From the NCBI RefSeq assembly GCF_019636135.1, contig NZ_JAHBYD010000002.1:124001-188000 (forward strand): a DNA stretch of 64,000 nt, written 5' to 3'. Within the stretch, counting starts at the first letter, position 1. Each line of letters opens with the position of its first letter. Below, piece by piece: positions 15,911 to 25,362 of the stretch. Origin of the DNA: Phenylobacterium sp. (GTDB lineage Bacteria > Pseudomonadota > Alphaproteobacteria > Caulobacterales > Caulobacteraceae). Made by a program: the position numbers and the translations under genes. Below the pieces are notes generated by a model that had not been told where the DNA came from, did not search any database, and saw nothing but the letters and a program-made list of their open reading frames with translations.

Positions 15911-16920
15911 TCACCGGCTGCCTCCGGCGCCGGCGGCGCGCTCGCGCTCGATCCGGCGCCAGCGGGCGACGTTCTTCTCGTGCTCTTCGTACGTCCTGGC
16001 AAAGGCGTGCCCGCCCGTGCCGTCGGCGACGAAGTAGAGCTCGTCGGTCTTCGGCGGGTTCAGCACCGCCGCCAGCGCCTCGCGGCCCGGGTTGGCGATC
16101 GGCCCGGGCGGCAGGCCCGTCGCCTTGTAGCTGTTCCAGGGGCTGTCCGCGGCCAGCTCCGAGGCGCGGATGCCGCGCCCCAGCGGCCGGCCCTTGGTGA
16201 TCCCGTAGATGATGGTCGGGTCGCTCTGCAGCGCCATCCCGGCCCGCAGCCGGTTGACGAAGATCGCCGCCACGCGCGGCCGCTCCGACGCCACGCCCGT
16301 CTCCTTCTCCACGATCGAGGCCAGCGTCACCGCCTCCTGCGGCGTGGCGATCGGCAGGCCCGGCTGGCGTGCGGCCCAGAGCTCGGCCAGCAGCTTGTCG
16401 CGGGCGGCCTGCATGCGCCGGATCACCGCCTCGCGGTCCTCCCCGCGCTGCACCTCGTAGCTGTCCGGCAGCAACGAGCCCTCGGGCGGCTCGACGGCGG
16501 TTCCCGTCAGCACGGGGTAGGCGTTGACCGCGTCCAGGGCCATGCCGCTGGTCCAGCCCTCGGGGATGGTCACCAGGCGGCGCACGACCCGGCCCGCGCG
16601 GATGTCGCCCAGCACCGAGGCCATCGAGGCGCCCGACTTCACCTCGTACTCGCCGGCCTTCAGCTCGGCCGCCGCGCCCGTCAGCCGCGCGGCGACGGCG
16701 AACAGCCCCGCCGAGGAGATGACGCCGGCCGTCTTGAGCGTGTCGGCGATCTGGCGCACGCCCGCGCCGCGCTCCAGCACGACCGCGGTCGCCTCGCCGC
16801 TCATCGCCCTGGGGCCGGGCCCCGCGTAGCTCCAGACCCCGGCCAGGGCGACGAGGATCGCCAGGCCCAGTGCGATCAGGCCGCCTCCGGCCGCGGCGCG
16901 ACGGGAGAGGCGGCGTCTCG

Positions 16921-16924
<4 letters not shown>
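15911..16924 (-). CDS. mltG: Endolytic murein transglycosylase MltG
   Basis: The 337-aa inner-membrane enzyme cleaves nascent glycan strands and so acts as a terminator of peptidoglycan polymerisation. A single N-terminal membrane helix (about residues 14-33) is followed by a LysM-like region and the YceG catalytic domain. The signature regions are EGSLLPDSYEV, LASIVEKETGVASERP (with the catalytic glutamate in VEKE), MALQSDPTIIYGI and NSYKATGLPPGPIANPG. The GTG start overlaps the fabF stop (GTGA), so translation is coupled. Length is typical. Confidence 0.95.
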
Positions 16925-18204
<1,280 letters not shown>

Positions 18205-18215
18205 GGCGAACCCTC

Positions 18216-18267
18216 AAAAACGAAGCCGCCGCGCCATCGGGCGCTGGTGCCCAGGGACGCGGCGGCT
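18216..18267 (-). terminator. Intrinsic terminator/attenuator between acpP and fabF
   Basis: On the minus strand AGCCGCCGCG (18267-18258) pairs with CGCGGCGGCT (18233-18224). It is followed by TCGTTTTTG. It would release or attenuate transcripts leaving acpP, which is usually expressed much more strongly than fabF. Confidence 0.75.
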
Positions 18268-18294
18268 CTTGATCCGATACGTGAAGTTGCGGCC

Positions 18295-18534
18295 TTAACC
18301 GCCCAGACGCTCCTGGATGAACTTCACGGCGTCGCCGACCGTCTGGATGTGCTCCGCGGCGTCATCGGGGATTTCAATGTCGAACTCCTCCTCGAAGGCC
18401 ATCACGAGCTCGACGTTGTCCAGGCTGTCGGCGCCCAGGTCGTCGATGAAGCTGGCCTTCTCGGTCACCTTCTCCGGATCGGCATCCAGATGCTCGATCA
18501 CAATCTTACGGACGCGTTCAAGAACGTCGGACAT
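18295..18534 (-). CDS. acpP: Acyl carrier protein
   Basis: The 79-aa acidic protein carries the growing acyl chain on 4'-phosphopantetheine. The attachment serine is S37 in [20 protein letters not shown]. Sequence and length are classical. It is preceded by AGGGACTTAAGCG with a moderate ribosome-binding site. The 121-bp gap from fabG contains TTGACT on the minus strand (18595-18590), a possible -35 element for a dedicated promoter, though no convincing -10 follows. The downstream terminator supports separate high expression. Confidence 0.98.
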   Translation of the reverse strand: MSDVLERVRKIVIEHLDADPEKVTEKASFIDDLGADSLDNVELVMAFEEEFDIEIPDDAAEHIQTVGDAVKFIQERLGG

Positions 18535-18655
18535 TCGCTTAAGTCCCTCAGGGGTTAGTCAGGTCTTGCATCGGCGACGTAGAGGTCGAAGTCAACCGCC
18601 GCCTTGGTGATCAAATCCGGGTGGCGCGTAGCATGTTCCACCGGGAACGCGATAG

Positions 18656-19396
18656 TCAGATCATGACCATGCCGCCGTTCACGTGCAGGGTCTGGCCGGT
18701 GACGTACCCGGCCTCGTCCGACGCCAGATAGGCGACCGCGGCCGCCACGTCACGCCCGGCGCCCAGCTTTCCGGAGGGGATCGTGCCGAGGATGCCGGCC
18801 TTCTGCTGTTCGTTCAGCGCGTCCGTCATCGGGCTCTCGATGAAGCCCGGCGCCACGCAGTTGACGGTGATGCCGCGCGTGGCGACTTCCTGCGCCAGGG
18901 CCTTCGAAAACCCGATCATCCCGGCCTTGGAGGCGGCGTAGTTGGCCTGGCCCGGATTCCCCATCACGCCCACGACCGAGGTGATGCCGATGATGCGGCC
19001 GTGGCGGCGCTTCATCATCCCGCGCATGGCCGAGCGGGCAAGGCGGAAGTAGCTCTCGAGGTTGACCTTCAGGACCGTCTCCCAGTCCTCGTCCTTCATG
19101 CGCATCAGCAGGCCGTCGCGGGTGATTCCCGCGTTGGCGACCACGATGTCGATCGGCGCGCCCGCCGCCGCCTCGGCGGTTTCCATCAGGCCGTCGACGG
19201 CCGCAGGATCGGAGAGATTCGCCGCGGCGACCGACACCCGTTCCTTCAGGCTGGCGGCCAGTTCCTGCAGCACCGCCTCGCGTGTGCCGCTCAGCACCAC
19301 GTGGGCGCCCTGGGCATGCAGGGTCCTGGCGATCTCGGCGCCGATGCCGCCGGTCGCGCCGGTGACGAGGGCGGTCTTTCCGGTCAGGTCGAACAT
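18656..19396 (-). CDS. fabG: 3-oxoacyl-ACP reductase
   Basis: The 246-aa short-chain dehydrogenase reduces 3-oxoacyl-ACP with NADPH. It has the nucleotide-binding motif TGATGGIGAEIA (residues 13-24), the NAG motif (VVANAGITRDGLLMRM), catalytic S140, Y153 and K157 (YAASKAGMIGFSKAL) and the C-terminal YVTGQTLHVNGGMVMI. The ATG overlaps the fabD stop (TGATG), so the two are translationally coupled in the fabD-fabG-acpP-fabF cluster. Confidence 0.97.
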   Translation of the reverse strand: MFDLTGKTALVTGATGGIGAEIARTLHAQGAHVVLSGTREAVLQELAASLKERVSVAAANLSDPAAVDGLMETAEAAAGAPIDIVVANAGITRDGLLMRMKDEDWETVLKVNLESYFRLARSAMRGMMKRRHGRIIGITSVVGVMGNPGQANYAASKAGMIGFSKALAQEVATRGITVNCVAPGFIESPMTDALNEQQKAGILGTIPSGKLGAGRDVAAAVAYLASDEAGYVTGQTLHVNGGMVMI

Positions 19397-20337
19397 CAGA
19401 GGCTCCCCGCGAAGGCTTCGAGGTCGGCGGGCGTGTTCAGCGGCGTGGCTTCGGCGTCCGGCGCGATCCGCTTGGCCATGCCGGACAGCACCTTGCCGGC
19501 GCCGGCCTCGGCGAAGCGGGTGACGCCGTTCTCGGCCATCCAGGCGACGCTCTCGCGCCAGCGGACGCGGCCGGTCACCTGCTCGACCAGCATGCGCCGG
19601 ATGGCTTCAGGGTCGTTGGTGGGCCGCGCGATGACGTTGGCGACCAGCGGCGCGCGCGGGGCCAGGATCGTGGCGGCGGCCAGCGCCTCGGCCATCTCGT
19701 CGGCGGCGGGCTGCATCAGCGGGCAGTGGAAGGGCGCCGAGACGTTCAGCGGGATCGCCCGCGCGCCCAGCTCCTTGGCCTTCTCGATGGCGCGGTCCAC
19801 GGCGGCCTTGCCGCCCGAGATCACCACGTTGCCCTGGTTGTTGTCGTTGGCCACGACGCAGACGCCCACCTCGGAGCCCGCCTTGGCGGCCTCTTCGGCG
19901 AGCGCGATGTCGGTCTTTGGGCCGATCAGGGACGCCATCGCGCCCTGCCCCACCGGCACGGCGCGCTGCATGGCCTGGCCGCGGCGCTTCAGCAGGCGCG
20001 CGGTGTCCGAGAGGCTGATCGCGCCGGCGGCGGCCAGCGCCGAGTATTCGCCCAGGCTGTGACCGGCGACGAAGGCGGCCTTCCCGACGGAGACGCCGAA
20101 TTCCTTCTCCAGCGCCCGCATCACGGCCACGGAGACGGCCATCAGCGCCGGCTGGGCGTTCTCGGTCAGGGTGAGCTGGTCCTCGGGCCCGTCCTTCATC
20201 AGCGCCGAGAGCTTCTGGCCCAGAGCCTCGTCCACCTCCTGGAAGACCTCGCGCGCGGCGGCGAACGCGCCGGCCAGTTCCTGGCCCATGCCGACGGCCT
20301 GGCTACCCTGGCCGGGGAAGAGGAATGCGAGGGTCAT
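19396..20337 (-). CDS. fabD: Malonyl-CoA:ACP transacylase
   Basis: The 313-aa enzyme transfers malonyl groups from CoA to ACP. It shows FPGQGSQAVGMG at the N-terminus, the nucleophile S94 in VAGHSLGEYSALAAAG, and the catalytic histidine in NVSAPFHCPLM. Length is typical. It is the first gene of the fatty-acid cluster and is divergent from an alcohol dehydrogenase gene, with a 90-bp gap that must hold both promoters. In many relatives this cluster lies next to rpsF-rpsR-rplI; here about 9.5 kb of accessory genes separates them. Confidence 0.97.
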   Translation of the reverse strand: MTLAFLFPGQGSQAVGMGQELAGAFAAAREVFQEVDEALGQKLSALMKDGPEDQLTLTENAQPALMAVSVAVMRALEKEFGVSVGKAAFVAGHSLGEYSALAAAGAISLSDTARLLKRRGQAMQRAVPVGQGAMASLIGPKTDIALAEEAAKAGSEVGVCVVANDNNQGNVVISGGKAAVDRAIEKAKELGARAIPLNVSAPFHCPLMQPAADEMAEALAAATILAPRAPLVANVIARPTNDPEAIRRMLVEQVTGRVRWRESVAWMAENGVTRFAEAGAGKVLSGMAKRIAPDAEATPLNTPADLEAFAGSL

Positions 20338-20427
20338 AGGCGATCCCGTTCCTGGTGATTCCGAGGCGCGAGGGTTAGGGGATAGAACTCGCAGGCACAA
20401 GAATGACGAGACCGAAGGGGTGAACGC

Positions 20428-21510
20428 ATGAGGGCGGTGATCCGGCGCGATAAGCGCCTGGTGTGCGATGAGATCGCGGAGCTGACGCCGGGCGCGGGCC
20501 AGGTGCTGGTCAAGACGCTGGCCTGCGGGATCTGCGGGTCCGACCTGCACGCGCTCCACTCCATGGAGCACATGATCGACCTGTCGCGGCGCGCGGGCGG
20601 CGCCATGGACAGCGGCTTCGACCCCACTGCCGACACCGTGTTCGGCCACGAGTTCTGCGCCGAGATCCTCGACCACGGCCCAGGCTCGACCAAGGCGCTG
20701 AAGGCCGGAACGCGGGTCGTGAGCGTGCCGGTCACCATGCACAACGGCGGCGTCGAGGCCCTGGGCTTCTCGAACCTCCTGCCGGGGGGCTTTGCCGAGC
20801 AGATGCTGCTGACCGAGGCGATGGTGCTCGCCGTCCCCAACGGCCTGCCGACCGACAAGGCCGCGCTGACCGAGCCGTTCGCCGTGGGCGCGCACGCCGT
20901 CGCCAAGGCCCGGCTTGAGCCGAAGTCCGTGTCGCTGGTCGTGGGCTGCGGGCCGGTGGGCCTAGCGGTCATCGCGGCGCTCAAGGCCAAGGGCCATGGC
21001 CCGGTGATCGCCGCCGACTTCTCGCCCCGCCGGCGGGCGGCCGCCGAGAAGCTGGGCGCCGATATCGTCGTCGACCCGGCCGTCGAGAACCCGCATGACC
21101 GCTGGGAGGCCCTGGGCGTGCCGAGGGCGCGCGCCGCGCAGTCGATGATGCGGATGATGGGCAACGCCATCGCCCAGCCGGTGGTGTTCGAATGCGTCGG
21201 GTTTCCCGGTGTCGTCCAGGCGCTGATCGAGGCGGCCCCGGCCGGCGCGCAGATCGTCGTGGCCGGCGTCTGCATGGAGACCGACCAGATCGAGCCCTCG
21301 ATCGCCATCACCAAGGAGATCGAGCTCACCTTCGTGTTCGGCTACACGCCCGAGGAGTTCGCGCTCACCCTCAACCAGCTCGCCGAGGGGGTCATCGACG
21401 TCGACGGCCTGGTGACGGGCAAGGTCGGGCTGGACGGCGTCGCCCAGGCGTTCAGCGACCTCGGCGATCCCGAGGCGCACGTGAAGATCCTGGTGCAGCC
21501 GAACGGCTAA
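20428..21510 (+). CDS. Zinc-binding alcohol dehydrogenase family protein
   Basis: The 360-aa medium-chain dehydrogenase has the catalytic zinc region ACGICGSDLHALHSME and GHEFCAEILDHG, and the Rossmann dinucleotide motif VGCGPVGLAVIAALKAKG. The C-terminal part ends with GLDGVAQAFSDLGDPEAHVK, typical of the family. It oxidises an unknown alcohol with NAD(P). The structural-zinc cysteine quartet is not evident. It is a single gene, and its last codons overlap convergently with the PodJ-like gene by 4 bp. AGGGGTG precedes the ATG. Confidence 0.88.
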   Translation: MRAVIRRDKRLVCDEIAELTPGAGQVLVKTLACGICGSDLHALHSMEHMIDLSRRAGGAMDSGFDPTADTVFGHEFCAEILDHGPGSTKALKAGTRVVSVPVTMHNGGVEALGFSNLLPGGFAEQMLLTEAMVLAVPNGLPTDKAALTEPFAVGAHAVAKARLEPKSVSLVVGCGPVGLAVIAALKAKGHGPVIAADFSPRRRAAAEKLGADIVVDPAVENPHDRWEALGVPRARAAQSMMRMMGNAIAQPVVFECVGFPGVVQALIEAAPAGAQIVVAGVCMETDQIEPSIAITKEIELTFVFGYTPEEFALTLNQLAEGVIDVDGLVTGKVGLDGVAQAFSDLGDPEAHVKILVQPNG

Positions 21511-22772
21511 CGCTGCGGATGATCGCGCAGGTAGGCCGTCGACGCCTGCCGGAAGGCCGGCGAGGCGACGCCGTCGATCGGGCCCACGTAGTAGCCCTGG
21601 CGCGCGAGCAAGGCCTGGGTCTCAGCGATGGTGGTCGCCGGCGCGATGACGCCCGAGGTGTCCAGCACCGGCGCGCCGGGCTGGAAGGCGACGACGTCCC
21701 GGTCGAGGCCGGCGCGCTCGGCGCCGGTCAGGCGGCCCTCGATCTCCACCTGCTTTTCGCGCGCGGCCATGTCGCCGGCGTTGGCGGCGATGGCGTACCA
21801 GCGGTAGGCCTCGCGCAGGTTCTTCTCCACGCCGCGCCCGGCCTCGTAGAGGAGGCCGAGGTTGTACTGCGAATCCACGACGCCCTGTTCGGCGGCGCGG
21901 CGGAACCAGGCCACGGCGGCGGCATAGTCGCGTGAGCCCCCCTCGCCCTCCATCAGGAAGAGCCCGAGGTTGTGCATGGCCATGCGGTCGCCGCGCTCGG
22001 CGGCCTTGGCGGTCCAGCCGCGCGCCGCGGCGATGTCGCGGGGCAGGCCGGCGCCGCCGGTCTCGTAGAGGCTGGCGAGATGCAGCTGGGCCTGGGCGTC
22101 GCCGGCCTGGGCCAGGCCGGCCAGCCGCGGCAGCGCCATGGCGTCGCCCCGGGCCAGCGCTTCGGCGACAGCGGCATAAGTCTCGCTCGGCGCCGCGGGA
22201 ACGACCACGGACGGCAGCGGAGGCGTTCGGGCGGCGGACGCCGCGACGTGCGCCGCGACGGGCTTCAGGCCGGGGCGGAGCGGCAGGCTGTCGGTGAGCA
22301 CGGCCACGACCCGCGGCAGGAGCTGCGGCTGCGTCGCGATCAGCACCCCGGCGCCCACGACGCTCAGCGCCGCCAGTGCGCTCGCGGCCACCAGCACGGC
22401 GCGCAGGACGCCCGGCTCCGGCGGCGGCGCAGCCGCGCGGCCGAGCTCGTCCAGCATCAGGTCCAGCCGCGCCGACATCGCCTGCTCGCGCGCCGCCTGG
22501 GCGGCGGACTGCGCCTCAAGCCGGCGGGTGAGTTGGCCAACGACCATCGCGAGCTCGCCGGCCCGGGCCTTGGCGGCCGCCTCGTGATCGGCCATCCGAC
22601 GGGCCAGGGCGTCCAGCGTGCGGATCAGTTCGGCGGCGGTCTCGACCGGCAGGGTCGTCGCGGCGGCGTCGAGGCGCGCTTCGAGGGCGGCCAGCACGGC
22701 GCGCAACTCGTCCAGCGCCGCGCGCGTCCGCGCCTCGCCCGTCCCGATCGGCCAGCCCCCGTCGTCGGCCAA
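21507..22772 (-). CDS. Sel1-repeat envelope protein, PodJ-like C-terminal architecture
   Basis: The 421-aa protein has an N-terminal coiled-coil region (about residues 10-110, many E/R/A heptads), one membrane helix (about 122-146), a Pro/Ala linker, and Sel1 repeats (about 200-330; AMHNLGLFLMEGEGGSRDYA, SQYNLGLLYEAGRGVEKNLR). A C-terminal peptidoglycan-binding-like segment follows (AETQALLARQGYYVGPIDGV). This order matches the membrane and periplasmic part of the polarity factor PodJ of Caulobacter, though the cytoplasmic coiled coil is much shorter. The start is TTG at 22772 behind GGGGGG. Function is inferred from architecture; it may be a divergent paralog. Confidence 0.75.
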   Translation of the reverse strand: MADDGGWPIGTGEARTRAALDELRAVLAALEARLDAAATTLPVETAAELIRTLDALARRMADHEAAAKARAGELAMVVGQLTRRLEAQSAAQAAREQAMSARLDLMLDELGRAAAPPPEPGVLRAVLVAASALAALSVVGAGVLIATQPQLLPRVVAVLTDSLPLRPGLKPVAAHVAASAARTPPLPSVVVPAAPSETYAAVAEALARGDAMALPRLAGLAQAGDAQAQLHLASLYETGGAGLPRDIAAARGWTAKAAERGDRMAMHNLGLFLMEGEGGSRDYAAAVAWFRRAAEQGVVDSQYNLGLLYEAGRGVEKNLREAYRWYAIAANAGDMAAREKQVEIEGRLTGAERAGLDRDVVAFQPGAPVLDTSGVIAPATTIAETQALLARQGYYVGPIDGVASPAFRQASTAYLRDHPQR

Positions 22773-23357
22773 ATCACCCCCCTGAAGACCCGCCGCCGAC
22801 CACGGTCCGGCCGTGGCGATCCTACATCAACCCGCCGCGTCGCCGCGAAAACGCCTGCGCCGATTGTCGCACACGGCCGACCGGCCCCGAGCGCCGGGCT
22901 CCCTGGCGGCCTGGTCGGCCAGGTCTCAGGCAATCGTGCCGTGCGACGCCTGAGGAGAGACTGAACGCCGCAGAGATCAGGACCGTCGCGTCGCTCGCCC
23001 ACCAAGGACTCGCGCCGGCAGGTTCAGGATATCGCGCGCCGCAATGCCTGCGCTCAGCCTGCGATTCCGCCGCCGGGACACAGCACTCGACAGCAAATTC
23101 CCCAGCCCGCGCTTCCTTCGAAACATGAACAAGTATCAGGAGTTGTGAGGCATCACCAACGAAGAGCTCGAACTTGACAGTCGCGGAACGCAGTTTCACA
23201 AGCGACGATGGTTAGCAAAAGGTAAAAGTCGCGGCTGCAACCCTAGGCATCCCGGGATTTTTGCTTTCGCCTTTCAGGGGAATATTCGGCGGAAACGAGC
23301 CGACTAAGTCTCGCGGAAGCCGCAGTTCGGTCGGGAAAGTCACCGGGGGGATCACTC
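22773..23357. other. Intergenic region of lower GC upstream of the fimbrial operon
   Basis: This 585-bp stretch holds no gene I can support. It has a lower GC content than its surroundings, especially 23100-23340, as expected for a promoter/regulatory region. A TTGACA occurs at 23174-23179, but no good -10 hexamer follows at 16-18 bp. It must contain the promoters of the fimbrial operon (rightward) and probably of the Sel1 gene (leftward). Confidence 0.5.
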
Positions 23358-23888
23358 ATGAAGCTTCGTCTTGCGTTCGCCGCGTTCGGCGCCGCCACGC
23401 TCACCGCCGTCGCGGCCCAGGCCGCCGACGCCACCGCCAACGCCAGCGCCACCATCGTGGCCCCGACGCAGCTCGCCGCGACGCGCGACCTGGCGTTCGG
23501 CACGATCGCCAAGCCGACCGCAGGTACGACCCTGGTCACCGTGGCGTCCGATCCCTCGAACAGCGCCACCCCGACGGTCAGCGGCGGCAACGGCTCGATC
23601 CCGACCTCGGGCCAGGCCCGCGCCGCGACCTTCCGCCTGATCGGCAACCCAGGCTCCACCTATACGATCGGCGGCAACGTCCTGAGCTTCCCGGGCGCGG
23701 GTTCGAACCTCATCAGCCCCGCGTCCGAGACGCCGGTGGCGTCGTTCGGCACGGTCGGCACGATCCCGAACAGCGGCGCGACGCCCGGCCAGCAGGACCT
23801 CTACGTCGGCGGGCGCTTCTCCATCGACACCAACACCGCGCCGAACACCTACAACGGCACGCTCGTGCTGACCGTGACGTTCAACTGA
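23358..23888 (+). CDS. DUF4402-type fimbrial subunit (major pilin candidate)
   Basis: The 176-aa secreted protein has a signal peptide (MKLRLAFAAFGAATLTAVAAQA). It is a beta-rich Ser/Thr/Gly/Asn body with the DUF4402 pattern ASATIVAPTQLAATRDLAFG, an internal SGGNGSI motif and the C-terminal YNGTLVLTVTFN. Such subunits are secreted and assembled by periplasmic chaperone and outer-membrane usher through donor-strand exchange. It is first in a five-gene operon, as major subunits often are. A GGGGGGATC ribosome-binding site precedes the ATG. Confidence 0.82.
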   Translation: MKLRLAFAAFGAATLTAVAAQAADATANASATIVAPTQLAATRDLAFGTIAKPTAGTTLVTVASDPSNSATPTVSGGNGSIPTSGQARAATFRLIGNPGSTYTIGGNVLSFPGAGSNLISPASETPVASFGTVGTIPNSGATPGQQDLYVGGRFSIDTNTAPNTYNGTLVLTVTFN

Positions 23889-23944
23889 TCGCCTGCGACG
23901 TCGCCGGGACTTCCTGTCCGGGCGTCTGCGCCTAGGTTTGGGCC

Positions 23945-24454
23945 ATGACACGCGCCGTTCCCATCGCTGGCATCCTGGCCGCCCTCGGCGCCGCGGCCCC
24001 GGCGTCGGCGGCCGACCTGCAGGCCCAGGCCGCGGCGCGCGCGGTGATCGTCGAGCCGATGGCGATCCGGATGCAATGGGCGACCGCGATGCCCAGCGTC
24101 CGCGGCGCGGTCGACGGCGCGGTCTTCAGCGGCGTGATGCCCTCGATGGCCATGGGCATGATGATGCCTGCGAACGCCCGGCTGATGATCCAGCGCCGGG
24201 ACGAGACGGGCGAGCCCGCCACGGCGCCCGGGGCCTTCGACGTCACCACCATCCGCAACCAGCCCGCCGTGCTGGTCCGCACCGGCCTGACCGCCGATGT
24301 CCAGGTCGGGGGCCGCCCCACCCTGGTGGGTGGCGAGGTGCGGTCCGGAACGGCGGCCAGCATCGGCGTCGCCCGCGGCCTCGTGCTTGCATCGACGGGC
24401 GGTCAGGCGCCCGGATCGGCCGGAACGCTGGTCGTGATGGTGCAGTACAACTGA
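23945..24454 (+). CDS. Fimbrial subunit-like secreted protein (minor subunit)
   Basis: The 169-aa protein has a signal peptide (…LGAAAPASA) and a mature beta-rich domain. It ends GSAGTLVVMVQYN, matching the terminal strand of the two DUF4402-type neighbours. A methionine-rich stretch (VMPSMAMGMMMPANA) is unusual and might bind metal or simply be a hydrophobic loop. The stop overlaps the chaperone start (TGATG). It is probably a minor or adaptor subunit; assignment rests mainly on position and on the C-terminal motif. Confidence 0.7.
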   Translation: MTRAVPIAGILAALGAAAPASAADLQAQAAARAVIVEPMAIRMQWATAMPSVRGAVDGAVFSGVMPSMAMGMMMPANARLMIQRRDETGEPATAPGAFDVTTIRNQPAVLVRTGLTADVQVGGRPTLVGGEVRSGTAASIGVARGLVLASTGGQAPGSAGTLVVMVQYN

Positions 24455-25362
24455 TGCGCTCGGCCCTGTTCCTCGCGTTCGCGCTCGCGGCCACGGGCGT
24501 CCCGGCGCTCGCCCAGGCGCCGGAGGCCGGCCCGACGCCCGTCGTCACGACCGGCGGCGCCTTCATCAACATCACGCCCAAGCGGATCACCTTCGACAGG
24601 GGCCGCCGCATCGGGACGGTCTTCCTGGTGAACCAGGGGCGAGAGCCCATCACCGTCGACATCGCCATGATCGACCGGGTGATGCTGCCGGACGGCCAGA
24701 TCTTCGCGCTCGACGACGCCGTGCAGCGCGAAGACGCCAAGGCGGTCGCCGCCCAGGTGAAGTCGGCCAGGGACCTGCTGCAGCTTTCGCCCCGCCGCGT
24801 CACCCTGCAACCGAACCGGCCGCAGACGGTGCGCATCCGCTTGGCGACCCTGCCCGACGCGGCCGGCGGCGAGCGCCGCAGCCACCTGACGATCACGACG
24901 CTTCCGCCGCGCGACACCGGCGCCACGCCCGAACAGGCCGCCAACCCGGCGCGCAACGAGCTCAGCTTCCAGATCACCGCCGTCTACGGCATCTCGATCC
25001 CGGTGATCGTCCGCCCGGCCGATCCGGACGTCAGCGCCACCCTGCAGGGCGTCCGCCTTGAGTTCGCCGAGGCGTCGCCCGACGGCCGCGCCGAGCCGCG
25101 TCGCACCGCGGTGGTCGCCCTGGACCTCGTCCGCGGCGGCGCGAGCTCCGTCTACGGCAACTTCGAGGTGCGCGTCGCCGGCGCGAAGAAGGACGCCGAG
25201 CCGCTGGGGCTCGCGCGTGGGGTCGCCGTCTACCCCGAGGTCGCCCGCCGAGCGGTGCGGATCCCGCTCAGCCGCGCGCCTGCTCCTGGGGAAACGCTGG
25301 AGGTGACCTTCACGGACGACGACACGTCACCGGGGAAGGTCCTTGCGAAAGCCGCGCTCTAG
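24454..25362 (+). CDS. Periplasmic fimbrial chaperone (PapD-like)
   Basis: The 302-aa protein has a signal peptide (MRSALFLAFALAATGVPALA) and an immunoglobulin-like PapD N-domain: FINITPKRITFDRGRRIGTV, a strand LLQLSPRRVTLQPNRPQTVR that matches the chaperone G1/edge region, and the LSFQITAVYGISIPVIVRP segment. It is longer than classical PapD chaperones (about 230-250). It would hold subunits in the periplasm and deliver them to the usher. It is coupled to the preceding gene by TGATG, and its 3' end overlaps the usher start by 20 bp. Confidence 0.85.
   Translation: MRSALFLAFALAATGVPALAQAPEAGPTPVVTTGGAFINITPKRITFDRGRRIGTVFLVNQGREPITVDIAMIDRVMLPDGQIFALDDAVQREDAKAVAAQVKSARDLLQLSPRRVTLQPNRPQTVRIRLATLPDAAGGERRSHLTITTLPPRDTGATPEQAANPARNELSFQITAVYGISIPVIVRPADPDVSATLQGVRLEFAEASPDGRAEPRRTAVVALDLVRGGASSVYGNFEVRVAGAKKDAEPLGLARGVAVYPEVARRAVRIPLSRAPAPGETLEVTFTDDDTSPGKVLAKAAL

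Noticed and set aside
23174..23179. TTGACA as the -35 element of the fimbrial operon promoter
   Set aside because: The hexamer 17 bp downstream is CACAAG, not a -10 sequence, and the site is about 180 bp from the first gene.
22773..23357. A tRNA or small RNA gene in the large gap before the fimbrial operon
   Set aside because: No cloverleaf, T-arm GGTTCRA motif or terminator hairpin with a T-run could be found by reading both strands.
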